This document shows, piece by piece, positions 40,789 through 48,928 of a stretch of 49,506 bases of DNA. Made by a program: the position numbers and the translations under genes. The notes beneath the pieces were generated by a model. The model worked only from the letters and a program-made list of their open reading frames with translations, did no database searches and was not told where the DNA came from. The stretch comes from Microbacteriaceae bacterium PS02066 (GTDB lineage: Bacteria; Actinomycetota; Actinomycetes; Actinomycetales; Microbacteriaceae): the NCBI GenBank assembly GCA_029959545.1, contig JASCPH010000021.1, forward strand, positions 1 to 49,506. Direction: 5' to 3'. The first letter of the stretch is position 1. Each line of letters begins with the position of its first letter.

Positions 40789-42135
40789 GTGAGCAGCCCC
40801 ACCCTCGTCTGGTTCCGCGACGATCTGCGCCTCGCCGACAATCCGGCTCTGCGCGCGGCGATCGACCGCGGCGAACCGGTCGTCGGCGTGTACGTGCTGG
40901 ATGAGGCGTCGCCCGGCGTGCGCGCCCTCGGCGGTGCCGCCCGCTGGTGGCTGCACCACTCGCTCGCCTCCCTCGGCGAGCGCCTGCGCGAGCGAGGCGG
41001 CAGCCTGGTGCTGCGCCGCGGCGCCGCCGCATCCGTGCTCCCGGAGCTGGTGTCCGATGCGGGTGCCGGTGCCGTCTTCTGGAACCGCCGCTACGGCGGA
41101 CCGGAACGCGAGATCGATGCCGGCCTCAAGCAGAGCCTGCGCGATGCCGGCCTCGAGGTGCGCTCGTTCCAGGCGTCGCTCCTGTTCGAGCCGTGGACCG
41201 TGCGCACCGGCTCCGATACCCAGTTCTCCGTGTTCACGCCCTTCTGGCGCGCCTGTCTGCATCTGCCGGCACCGCGGGCACCGCTGCCCGAACCGAGCGA
41301 GATCGACGGGGTGGGCAGGACGCCCGCATCCGACGCGCTCGACGATTGGCGACTGCTGCCGACGGGCCCCGACTGGGCAGGGGGCCTGAGGGAGACGTGG
41401 GAGCCGGGCGAGCCCGCCGCCCGCGCGCGTCTCACGCAGTTCCTGAAGGACGATCTCGCGGGCTACGACACCGCGCGCGACGAGCCCGCCGCGGGCGTCA
41501 CGTCCCTGCTGTCGCCGCGCCTGCGCTGGGGCGAGCTGAGTCCTTTCACCGTCTGGCACGACACGTTGGCGACCGGCGCGGATGCGGGGCGCTTCCTCTC
41601 CGAGGTCGGCTGGCGCGAGTTCGCCTGGCACACCCTGTTCCACTTCCCCGATCTCGCCCGCAAGAATCTGCGTCCGGCCTTCGACGCGTTCCCCTGGCCG
41701 CGGCTGCAGCGCTCGCACCTCGAGGCATGGCAACGGGGGCGCACGGGGGTGCCGCTCGTGGACGCCGGGATGCGGGAGCTGTGGCACTCCGGGATCATGC
41801 ACAACCGCGTGCGCATGGTGACGGCCTCGTACCTGATCAAGAACCTGATGATCGACTGGCGCCACGGCGAGCAGTGGTTCTGGGACACCCTCGTCGACGC
41901 GGATGCGGCCTCCAACCCGTTCAACTGGCAGTGGGTCGCCGGCTCGGGCGCCGACGCAGCACCGTACTTCCGGATATTCAACCCCCAGACCCAAGCGGAG
42001 AAGTTCGACAAAGATGGTCTCTACGTCTCGCAGTGGGCCCCGGATTCCGCATCCTTGGACCCGCTCGTCGACGTGGGGGCATCGCGCAAACGCGCGCTGG
42101 ACGCGTACGAGCACGTGAAAGCCGCCGCGCGCTGA
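40789..42135 (+). CDS. phrB: Deoxyribodipyrimidine photolyase
   Basis: A 448-residue class I CPD photolyase that repairs UV dimers with blue light. The N-terminal antenna domain (LVWFRDDLRLADNPAL at 6-21) is followed by the FAD-binding domain with WGELSPFTVW, GWREFAWHTLFHFP, GVPLVDAGMRELWHSGIMHNRVRM and SNPFNWQWVAGSGADAAPYFRIFNP (landmarks), all diagnostic. It starts at GTG 40789 with GAGGGG upstream. Confidence 0.95.
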   Translation: MSSPTLVWFRDDLRLADNPALRAAIDRGEPVVGVYVLDEASPGVRALGGAARWWLHHSLASLGERLRERGGSLVLRRGAAASVLPELVSDAGAGAVFWNRRYGGPEREIDAGLKQSLRDAGLEVRSFQASLLFEPWTVRTGSDTQFSVFTPFWRACLHLPAPRAPLPEPSEIDGVGRTPASDALDDWRLLPTGPDWAGGLRETWEPGEPAARARLTQFLKDDLAGYDTARDEPAAGVTSLLSPRLRWGELSPFTVWHDTLATGADAGRFLSEVGWREFAWHTLFHFPDLARKNLRPAFDAFPWPRLQRSHLEAWQRGRTGVPLVDAGMRELWHSGIMHNRVRMVTASYLIKNLMIDWRHGEQWFWDTLVDADAASNPFNWQWVAGSGADAAPYFRIFNPQTQAEKFDKDGLYVSQWAPDSASLDPLVDVGASRKRALDAYEHVKAAAR

Positions 42136-42155
42136 GCGCCCTGGAAGGACCCGAG

Positions 42156-42773
42156 ACGCCCCGTACCGCCCGCAGGCTCCTGCTGCCACTTGCCGCCGCT
42201 GCCACGCTCGCCCTCGCGGGGTGCACGGCTGCGGGTCCCGACGTCTCTCCGGTAGACGTCGGAGACGCACCCGTGGAAGCGACCCTCCCCGGCACGACGC
42301 TCTCGGTCGGCGACACGGCATGGGTGAAGGTCCCCGCCGCGAGCGGCGACACGGAGCTCGTGGGCGCAGCGGTCCTCTCGATGGATCCCCTGGCTCCCGA
42401 GAAGATCGACGGATACGCCGAGAAGGCGGAATTGAGCAGCCGGCATCCGTTCGCGATCGTCGTGAAGTACACGTGGACGCCGGTCAGCGAGTACGACAGC
42501 ACGACCCGCACCGTGCCGCTCATCCCGATCGAAGCGGACGGTTCGTTCGCCGGCTGGCTCGCGAACGACGTCGGCAACGTCGCGATGGGCGATGCGGATG
42601 CGTGCGGACTGTCGCTTCCCGAGCCGGAGGACGGGACCGCGCTGGAGTGCTGGGTCGCCCTGACGACAGGGCCTGATCTGGGCGGGGTCGAGTTCAACGG
42701 CACCAGCCGATCCGCGACGTTCGCCGACGAGGAACACTCCTACGCCCAGCAGCCCGTCACCTGGAAGCCGTAA
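42156..42773 (+). CDS. lipoprotein with apparent ACG start codon
   Basis: A 205-residue lipoprotein. From the ACG at 42156 the protein would begin PRTARRLLLPLAAAATLA and reach lipobox LAGC after about 22 residues, an ideal signal peptide. GGAAGGA (42143-42149) lies 6 bases before the ACG, exactly right for a start codon. No ATG, GTG or TTG occurs in frame nearby. Either ACG is used or a single base changed ATG to ACG and reduced expression. The mature part has a Cys pair (DACGLSL, LECWVAL) and no recognised family. Confidence 0.75.
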   Translation, partial: TPRTARRLLLPLAAAATLALAGCTAAGPDVSPVDVGDAPVEATLPGTTLSVGDTAWVKVPAASGDTELVGAAVLSMDPLAPEKIDGYAEKAELSSRHPFAIVVKYTWTPVSEYDSTTRTVPLIPIEADGSFAGWLANDVGNVAMGDADACGLSLPEPEDGTALECWVALTTGPDLGGVEFNGTSRSATFADEEHSYAQQPVTWKP

Positions 42774-42821
42774 CCGCCGCCGCGATCCGGCGCGCCGCGG
42801 AATGCGGAGGCCGGGCGCCGA

Positions 42822-44174
42822 TCAGTCCCAGGGGTCGGTCGGGTTGCCCGCGTCGAGCAGTGCGAGCACCTGCTCGATCTCGTCGGCGATGCGTTGCTCG
42901 TGGCTCTGCAGGTCTTGCAGCACGAGGTCGAGGTTCGTCGCCCCCTGGGTCACATCCCATGAGAGGTTCTTCAGCAGTTCGTGGAGCAACCAACGCAGCT
43001 GAGCCCACGCGTCTCCAGGACCCCGCGCACCGATCCCGATCGCGGGGTCGCGCGTGACGCCACTCATCGACGCCGACAGCACGGCCGACGAGACGGCGGT
43101 CAACTCGCCTGCGATCGTCGGTAGGTAGGTCTTGGTGATCTCCGAGATCAGCGCGGGCTGGTATGCGATCACGTCGTCGGGGTCGGCGGGATCGTTACGC
43201 ACCCCGGGAACCGACAGATCGTACGATGACCGATCGGCAGCGACGTTGGCGAGGTTGTCGCTGAGATTCGTCTGCAGCTGAGTCTCCTCGTCGGCGATGC
43301 TCTGGTTGAGGGCGGCGAGCGCATTCTCGAACGACGTCAGAACGGCCTCAGCATCTGCTCCCGAGATCTGCTCCTCGCGCGATCCGGCGGGCGTTCCGCT
43401 CAGGATCTGGATCCCGATGCTGGCGACCTCGAGCACCGCTCCCGCGCCGGGGAGGAACGCCTTGGCGCCCTTCACAGCCCAGCCCGCCACGTCGAGCACC
43501 GCCTTGACGTTGCCGCTGGATCCCGAGTCGGCGAGATTCCGCGATGCGTCGCGGGCTGCGGCGACGATCCCGGCGACTCCCTTTCGCGCCGACTCCCATA
43601 ACCCCGCTTCGGCGGCCAGGGCGCTGCCGAGAACGAGCGAGATGCCGTGATGGCCGCCGATGACAGGGCCCAGCTGAGCGAGGAAGTTGGACTTGAACGC
43701 GGCGATCGCCGTGCCTGACATGGCCGAGCTGTTCTCGATCACCAGCGAGATGTTGCCCGGGATGATGCCCGCACCGCTCTGTGCTCCCCCCGAGGCCGCT
43801 GCGGCTCCCGAGAGTCGACGTGTGACCTGGCGACATTCCTCCACTTCGGGGTCGATGTCGGCGGGGTCGGGCAACGTGAGCCACGGCTGGATGGCGGTAT
43901 CGATGCGGGAGCGGACGGAGTCGAACGCGGCATACCACTGCTCGTCCTGCGACCCGCCGGTGAACCACTCGGCGATGAAGTTGTCACTCGACCAGTCGCC
44001 GCCTCCCTCGCCATCGGGGCCGGGCCGGGTCACCTTGGTGTGGGTGCTGCTCGAATTGATCTCGTAGTGGTCGCCGTTGATCGTCCACGGATACGGCTGG
44101 GTGCGCATGTAGGCGTCGATCGCCGCGAGCTTCAGTTCTTGGATGAGCTGGGGCAGCTCGCTGTACTCAGCCAT
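42822..44174 (-). CDS. large helical protein of unknown function, 450 aa
   Basis: A soluble-looking 450-residue protein without signal peptide. The N-terminal 130 residues are Trp/Asp-rich (DAYMRTQPYPW, DNFIAEWFTGGSQDEQWY). The centre (about 190-280) has small-residue hydrophobic helices (GHHGISLVLGSALAAEAGLW, AVLDVAGWAVKGAKAFLPGAG), as in proteins of type VII secretion clusters and polymorphic toxins. The end is an amphipathic helix pair (WAQLRWLLHELLKNL, LQSHEQRIADEIEQVL). It resembles no family I can name. ATG 44174 is taken; it overlaps the end of the membrane protein gene by 8 bases, so the pair is coupled. Confidence 0.7.
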   Translation of the reverse strand: MAEYSELPQLIQELKLAAIDAYMRTQPYPWTINGDHYEINSSSTHTKVTRPGPDGEGGGDWSSDNFIAEWFTGGSQDEQWYAAFDSVRSRIDTAIQPWLTLPDPADIDPEVEECRQVTRRLSGAAAASGGAQSGAGIIPGNISLVIENSSAMSGTAIAAFKSNFLAQLGPVIGGHHGISLVLGSALAAEAGLWESARKGVAGIVAAARDASRNLADSGSSGNVKAVLDVAGWAVKGAKAFLPGAGAVLEVASIGIQILSGTPAGSREEQISGADAEAVLTSFENALAALNQSIADEETQLQTNLSDNLANVAADRSSYDLSVPGVRNDPADPDDVIAYQPALISEITKTYLPTIAGELTAVSSAVLSASMSGVTRDPAIGIGARGPGDAWAQLRWLLHELLKNLSWDVTQGATNLDLVLQDLQSHEQRIADEIEQVLALLDAGNPTDPWD

Positions 44175-44580
44175 GGACGTCCATCCTCTCGTGGGGTGCG
44201 GCGGAGCGGCGGGGCGCGCGCGCAGCGAGCGCGAGGGCCAGCACGCTGCCGAAGACGGCGGCGAGCAGCATCCACGTCGAGCGCTGCTGCTGAGCGTCGG
44301 CGCAGACGTCATGCACGTTCGATACGACGGAGCTCATCTGGTCGGCCGTCGGCGACTGACCCTCGTTCAGGTAGCCGACGGCGACGAGCCACTCCTCGGC
44401 GATCTCGTTCTGCTGCGGGGTGAGGTTCGATATCAGGCTCATGCCCTCGACCGGAGCGAGCACCGCTCGGCACTCGATCGAGCCCACCCCGTTGGACAGC
44501 GCGGCGGATGTCGGAGCGAACCCCAGCCACGCCACGCCCGCCACCGTCACCACTGCCACGGCCGCGCTCAGCCAGCGCAT
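44167..44580 (-). CDS. small bitopic membrane protein coupled to the 450-aa protein
   Basis: About 137 residues: a transmembrane segment right after the start (AAVAVVTVAGVAWLGFA), an extracytoplasmic domain of about 70 residues with two cysteines (IECRAVL, HDVCADA) that could form a disulfide, a second transmembrane helix (WMLLAAVFGSVLALALAA) and a basic end. The ATG at 44580 has GAGAGGGA upstream; ATG 44595 would add five residues. It overlaps the following gene, suggesting one complex. No family is recognised. Confidence 0.72.
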   Translation of the reverse strand: MRWLSAAVAVVTVAGVAWLGFAPTSAALSNGVGSIECRAVLAPVEGMSLISNLTPQQNEIAEEWLVAVGYLNEGQSPTADQMSSVVSNVHDVCADAQQQRSTWMLLAAVFGSVLALALAARAPRRSAAPHERMDVHG

Positions 44581-44665
44581 CGTTCCCTCTCGCATGAAGC
44601 CACCATATTCAGCATCACCGGTTTGCCGGGGAATGCTTCCACAGCCGTGCCGGTTGTGCCTTGCG

Positions 44666-45712
44666 ATGAGCATCACCGTTTCCGTCCTCGACCTCGTTCC
44701 CGTGCGCACCGGCCAGACCAGCGCCCAGGCGGTCGCTGCATCCCTCGACCTCGCCGAGCGCGCCGATGAGCTGGGCATCGGCCGCTACTGGTTCGCCGAG
44801 CACCACAACATGCCCGCGGTGGCCTCGACCAGCCCGCCCGTGCTGATCGCGGCCGCTGCGGCACGGACGAAGCGGATGCGGGTGGGCTCGGGCGGCGTGA
44901 TGCTCCCCAACCACTCACCCCTCATCGTGGCCGAGCAGTTCGCCGCGCTCGAGGCGCTCGCGCCGGGCCGCATCGACCTCGGCATCGGGCGCGCTCCCGG
45001 CAGCGATCCGGTCATCACCCAGCTGCTGCGCCGCAGCGGCACCACGAGCGATGTGGAGCAGTTCCCGCAGCACATCGCCGACATCCTGTCGCTCACGAGC
45101 GACGCGGGCGCCACGGTGCGCTTCACCTCCGGCGACACCTACAGCGTGCACGCGACGCCCGCCGCGACGACCCTTCCCGAGGTGTGGCTGCTGGGGTCGA
45201 GCGATTACTCCGCGCAGCTGGCCGCCGCATCCGGCCTGCCCTACGTTTTCGCGAACCACTTCGCCGGCGACGGTCTCGAGCGCGCGCTGACGCTGTACCG
45301 AGACCAGTACCAGCCTTCCGAGGCACACCCGAGCCCGCGCACCTTCGTCACCGCCAACGCGGTCGTCGCGCCGACGGAGGCCGAAGCGTGGGAGCGCGCG
45401 CTGCCGCAGCTGCGCATGATGTCCCGCATCCGCTCCGGCCGTCCGCTCGTGCCGATGGAGACCGTCGAGCAGGCGCGGGATGCGGAGGCGCACGACAACC
45501 TCGCCGCGCACATCATCGACAACGCCCAGCGCACCTGGTTCGTCGGGGCGCCCGAGCAGACCGCCGATGCCCTCCGCGCGTTCTCGGCCCGCTACGGCGT
45601 GGACGAGATCATGGTCTCCCCCGTCGCCGGCGCCTACGACGCGGAGCCTCTGGACACCGCGGGCGGGCGCGCCCAGACGCTCGAGCTTCTCACGCCGCTG
45701 CTCGCCGCCTGA
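44666..45712 (+). CDS. LLM-class flavin-dependent oxidoreductase
   Basis: A 348-residue luciferase-like monooxygenase of the MsnO8 type. It starts SITVSVLDLVPVRTG, then RYWFAEHHNMPAVASTSPPVLI (about 42-63), VGSGGVMLPNHSPLIVAEQFAALEALAPGRIDLGIGRAPG and VFANHFAG, all family landmarks. Such proteins use reduced flavin; the physiological substrate of this branch is unknown. It is not near the sulfur operon that holds the other LLM protein. Confidence 0.88.
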   Translation: MSITVSVLDLVPVRTGQTSAQAVAASLDLAERADELGIGRYWFAEHHNMPAVASTSPPVLIAAAAARTKRMRVGSGGVMLPNHSPLIVAEQFAALEALAPGRIDLGIGRAPGSDPVITQLLRRSGTTSDVEQFPQHIADILSLTSDAGATVRFTSGDTYSVHATPAATTLPEVWLLGSSDYSAQLAAASGLPYVFANHFAGDGLERALTLYRDQYQPSEAHPSPRTFVTANAVVAPTEAEAWERALPQLRMMSRIRSGRPLVPMETVEQARDAEAHDNLAAHIIDNAQRTWFVGAPEQTADALRAFSARYGVDEIMVSPVAGAYDAEPLDTAGGRAQTLELLTPLLAA

Positions 45713-45757
45713 GGCGGGGCCAGCCTCCGGGCGGTCAGCCTCCGGCGGTCGGGTCGC

Positions 45758-45953
45758 TTCCCCTGTCAGAGATCGACGCGTTGAGCGCGATCTGTGACAG
45801 GGGAATGGTCGGGCTTCCGCTTCGCCTGCCTGAGATAGACGTCCGCGGGTCGATCCGTGACAGGCGAGCACCCCGGATGCGGGCGGGTCGGGCTTCCGCT
45901 TCGCCTGTCTGAGATCGACGCCCGCGGGTCGATCTCAGGCAGGCGAGCACCGG
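45758..45953. repeat. three hairpin units (type E), two in a 79-bp tandem
   Basis: E1 (45758-45805) pairs TTCCCCTGTCA with TGACAGGGGAA and continues as a near-perfect stem through AGATCG. E2 (about 45822-45866) and E3 (about 45902-45946) are 79-bp tandem copies beginning GGGCTTCCGCTTCGCCTG; E3 pairs CGCCTGTCTGAGATCG with CGATCTCAGGCAGGCG with one mismatch, while E2 has more mismatches. The region lies between the convergent LLM and pheA genes. Confidence 0.85.
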
Positions 45954-45998
45954 AAAGACCCGAGCACAGGGCCCCGCGCAACGCCCGAGGCGGGCGGG

Positions 45999-46952
45999 TC
46001 AGGCCTCGGGTTCTCCGCTGACGAGCGCGCGCAGCCAGTCGCGGGCCTCGACGAACACGTCGTCGGAGTACCGCTCGGGGTAGCGGTTGATCGCACGATC
46101 AGCCCGCGGGTACGAGCCGAGGAAGATCACCTTCGGGCTGAACCGACGCAGCCCCATGAGGGCGTCGGCCACACGCTCGTCGAGAACGTGCCCGTCGGCG
46201 TCGATGACGAATCGGTACCGGCCGAGCGCGTCGCCGATCGGACGGGATGCGAGCAACGACAGGTTGATCCCGCGCGTCGCGAACTGCTCCAGCATCTCCA
46301 TGAGCGCGCCGGGGTACTCCTCCGGCAGCTCCACGATCAGCGAGGTCTTGTCCGCTCCGGTGGGTGCCGGCGGCGCCACCGTGCGGGCCACCAGCACGAA
46401 GCGGGTGACGGCGTCCTTCTTGTCGCCGAGGCCCTCCGCGAGCAGGTCGAGTTCGTGGTGCTCGAGGATGCCGGGAGGGGCGATCGCCGCATCCGCATCG
46501 CTGGTTCCGTCGAGCAGACCGAGGGCGGCGGCGACGTTGCTGGATGCGGGCAGGTGCGCGTGGGCCGGGAGCTCACGGCTGAGCCACTGCAGGCACTGCG
46601 CATACGCGACGGGGTGCGCGGCGACGAGCGAGACGTCCTCGAGACGCTGCCCGGGCCGGCCCACGAGGACGAAGTTCACCGGCACGAGGTACTCGCCGAT
46701 GATGCGCAGCCCCGGCATCGTGGCCAGCGCGTCCTGCGCCGTGGAGACGCCGCCGTCGACCGAGTTCTCGATCGCGATCATCGCCGCATCCGATCGGCCC
46801 TCGACGACATCGGCGAGCGCCTCGCCCACATTGCGCACCGAACGCCAGATCTGACCGCGCGCCTCGGGCACCTGCGCGAGGGCCGCCTCCGTGAAGGTGC
46901 CGGCCGGACCCAGATAGCTGTAGGTGCGACGGTCAGCGGATGCGGTGCTCAC
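45999..46952 (-). CDS. pheA: Prephenate dehydratase
   Basis: About 317 residues. The catalytic PDT domain (about 10-190) converts prephenate to phenylpyruvate in phenylalanine synthesis; the TRF motif needed for catalysis is present in [10 protein letters not shown], and [15 protein letters not shown] and ENSVDGGV are typical. The C-terminal ACT domain has PGALMEML and [10 protein letters not shown]; the usual ESRP feedback motif reads ASRP here, which may weaken phenylalanine inhibition. The start may be GTG 46952 or 46958. Confidence 0.93.
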   Translation of the reverse strand: MSTASADRRTYSYLGPAGTFTEAALAQVPEARGQIWRSVRNVGEALADVVEGRSDAAMIAIENSVDGGVSTAQDALATMPGLRIIGEYLVPVNFVLVGRPGQRLEDVSLVAAHPVAYAQCLQWLSRELPAHAHLPASSNVAAALGLLDGTSDADAAIAPPGILEHHELDLLAEGLGDKKDAVTRFVLVARTVAPPAPTGADKTSLIVELPEEYPGALMEMLEQFATRGINLSLLASRPIGDALGRYRFVIDADGHVLDERVADALMGLRRFSPKVIFLGSYPRADRAINRYPERYSDDVFVEARDWLRALVSGEPEA

Positions 46953-47059
46953 GGGCACTCAGCCTAGACCGCCCCCGAGTACCTCCGGTGAACACCGGAA
47001 ATGAGGCCGTCGTGCGCCAGGAGAGTGACGAGGCCCTGCCGGCACGGCAGACTAGGGGC

Positions 47060-48703
47060 ATGAGCCGTGCCGGACAGCCTGCTGAGCCTTCTGATCTGAT
47101 CGACATCGACGAGCTGATCGCCGCCTACTACGACCTGAAGCCCGACACCTCGGTGCCCGCCCAGCGGGTCGTGTTCGGCACGAGCGGTCACCGCGGGTCG
47201 AGCCTGTCGACCAGCTTCAACGAGAACCACATCCTCGCCACCACCCAGGCGATCGTCGACTACCGGGCGGGTCAGGGCATCACCGGCCCGCTCTTCCTCG
47301 GACGCGACACCCACGGCCTGTCGCTGCCGGCCGAGCGCACGGCCATCGAGGTGCTCGTCGCCAACGGTGTGGACGTGCGCGTCGACGCCCGCGACTCATG
47401 GGTTCCCACCCCCGCGCTGAGCCACGCGATCCTCACCTACAACCGCGATCGCACCGCCGACGACGCGGGACGCGCGGACGGCATCGTCGTGACGCCCTCC
47501 CACAACCCGCCGCGCGACGGCGGGTTCAAGTACAACCCACCCCACGGCGGACCCGCCGACACCGACGCCACCTCGTGGATCGCAGACCGCGCCAACGAGC
47601 TCATCGCCGCGGGGCTGGCAGGCGTCAAGCGCACTCCCTACGCCGACATCGACAGCGACACCCTCGCGCAGTACGACTTCCGCGAGGCGTACGTGCGCGA
47701 TCTCGACGCGATCATCGACATCGAAGCGATCAAGAAGGCCGGCATCCGCATCGGCGCCGACCCGCTCGGCGGCGCATCCGTGGACTATTGGGCGCTGATC
47801 GCCGAGCACTACGGCCTCGACCTCACGGTCGTGAATCCCGACGTCGACCCGACGTGGAAGTTCATGACCCTCGACTGGGACGAGAAGATCCGCATGGATC
47901 CCTCCTCACCCAACGCCATGGCGGCGCTCGTCGCCCGACGCGACGAGTACGACATCCTCACCGGAAACGACGCGGATGCGGACCGCCACGGCATCGTCAC
48001 CCCCGACGCGGGCCTCATGAACCCGAACCACTACCTGGCGGTCGCGATCGACTACCTCTTCTCGCACCGGCCCGGATGGCCCGCCGATGCCGCCGTCGGC
48101 AAGACGCTCGTGTCCTCGATGATCATCGACCGCGTCGTCGAGGCGCTCGGCCGCACCCTCTACGAGGTCCCGGTCGGCTTCAAGTGGTTCGTGCCCGGCC
48201 TGCTCGACGGGTCGGTCGCGTTCGGCGGCGAGGAGTCCGCCGGCGCATCGTTCCTCCGCCAGGACGGCACCGTGTGGTCCACTGACAAGGACGGCATCCT
48301 GCTGTGCCTGCTCGCCGCGGAGATCCTGGCGGTGACGGGCAAGACCCCCTCGCAGCGCTATGCGGAGCTCGAAGACACCTACGGCGCATCCGTGTACCAG
48401 CGCGTCGACGCCCCGGCGACCCCCGAGCAGAAGGCGGCGCTGGCGAAGCTGTCGCCGGATGCGGTCACGGCCACCGAGCTCGCCGGCGAACCCATCATCG
48501 CGAAGCTCTCGCACGCCCCCGGCAACGGCGCGGCGATCGGAGGGCTCAAGGTCGTGACGGCGGACGCGTGGTTCGCCGCGCGCCCGTCCGGTACCGAGGA
48601 CGTCTACAAGCTCTACGCGGAGTCGCTGCGCGGCGAGGCCCACCTGCACGACGTGCAGGACGAGGCCCGCGCCGTGGTGTCCGAGGCCCTCTCCGGCGCC
48701 TGA
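47060..48703 (+). CDS. pgm: Phosphoglucomutase (alpha-D-glucose phosphate-specific)
   Basis: A 547-residue enzyme interconverting glucose-1- and glucose-6-phosphate. Markers in order: [12 protein letters not shown], the phosphoserine loop [15 protein letters not shown] (about 151-165), the metal loop [10 protein letters not shown] (about 304-313), the sugar loop GEESAGASF and the phosphate loop [18 protein letters not shown] 47060 follows AGGGGC. It supplies precursors for glycogen and cell-wall polymers. Confidence 0.96.
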   Translation: MSRAGQPAEPSDLIDIDELIAAYYDLKPDTSVPAQRVVFGTSGHRGSSLSTSFNENHILATTQAIVDYRAGQGITGPLFLGRDTHGLSLPAERTAIEVLVANGVDVRVDARDSWVPTPALSHAILTYNRDRTADDAGRADGIVVTPSHNPPRDGGFKYNPPHGGPADTDATSWIADRANELIAAGLAGVKRTPYADIDSDTLAQYDFREAYVRDLDAIIDIEAIKKAGIRIGADPLGGASVDYWALIAEHYGLDLTVVNPDVDPTWKFMTLDWDEKIRMDPSSPNAMAALVARRDEYDILTGNDADADRHGIVTPDAGLMNPNHYLAVAIDYLFSHRPGWPADAAVGKTLVSSMIIDRVVEALGRTLYEVPVGFKWFVPGLLDGSVAFGGEESAGASFLRQDGTVWSTDKDGILLCLLAAEILAVTGKTPSQRYAELEDTYGASVYQRVDAPATPEQKAALAKLSPDAVTATELAGEPIIAKLSHAPGNGAAIGGLKVVTADAWFAARPSGTEDVYKLYAESLRGEAHLHDVQDEARAVVSEALSGA

Positions 48704-48780
48704 TCCTCGGCGGGGAGCCTCCGCATCCGGGGCCGCCCGCACTCGGGGCTACCCGCATCCGTTGGTCCCCGTTACGGGCT

Positions 48781-48881
48781 CGCACTCCCACATTTCCGCG
48801 AGACTGCATTTTCATCACGAGATCACGGGTAAACGCAGTGATCTCGTGCGGGAAATGCAGTCTCGCGGACTTTGGAGTGCG
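48781..48881. repeat. long three-part hairpin element (type F)
   Basis: Three perfect stems are stacked: CGCACTCC/GGAGTGCG (48781-48788, 48874-48881), CCGCGAGACTGCATTT/AAATGCAGTCTCGCGG (48796-48811, 48853-48868) and CACGAGATCAC/GTGATCTCGTG (48816-48826, 48838-48848). In total 35 base pairs are interrupted by short internal loops. It lies between the convergent pgm and surface-protein genes and is the strongest hairpin of the set. Confidence 0.9.
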
Positions 48882-48887
48882 CGAAGA

Positions 48888-48920
48888 AGGGGGCGGAGCC
48901 GGCGTGCGGCTCCGCCCCCT
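48888..48920 (-). terminator. terminator of the surface-protein gene
   Basis: AGGGGGCGGAGCC (48888-48900) and GGCTCCGCCCCCT (48908-48920) form a perfect 13-bp stem with a 7-base loop, 8 bases past the stop. On the minus strand it is followed by TCTTCGC. Termination can occur on either strand; element F lies just beyond. Confidence 0.8.
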
Positions 48921-48928
48921 TCGCGCGG

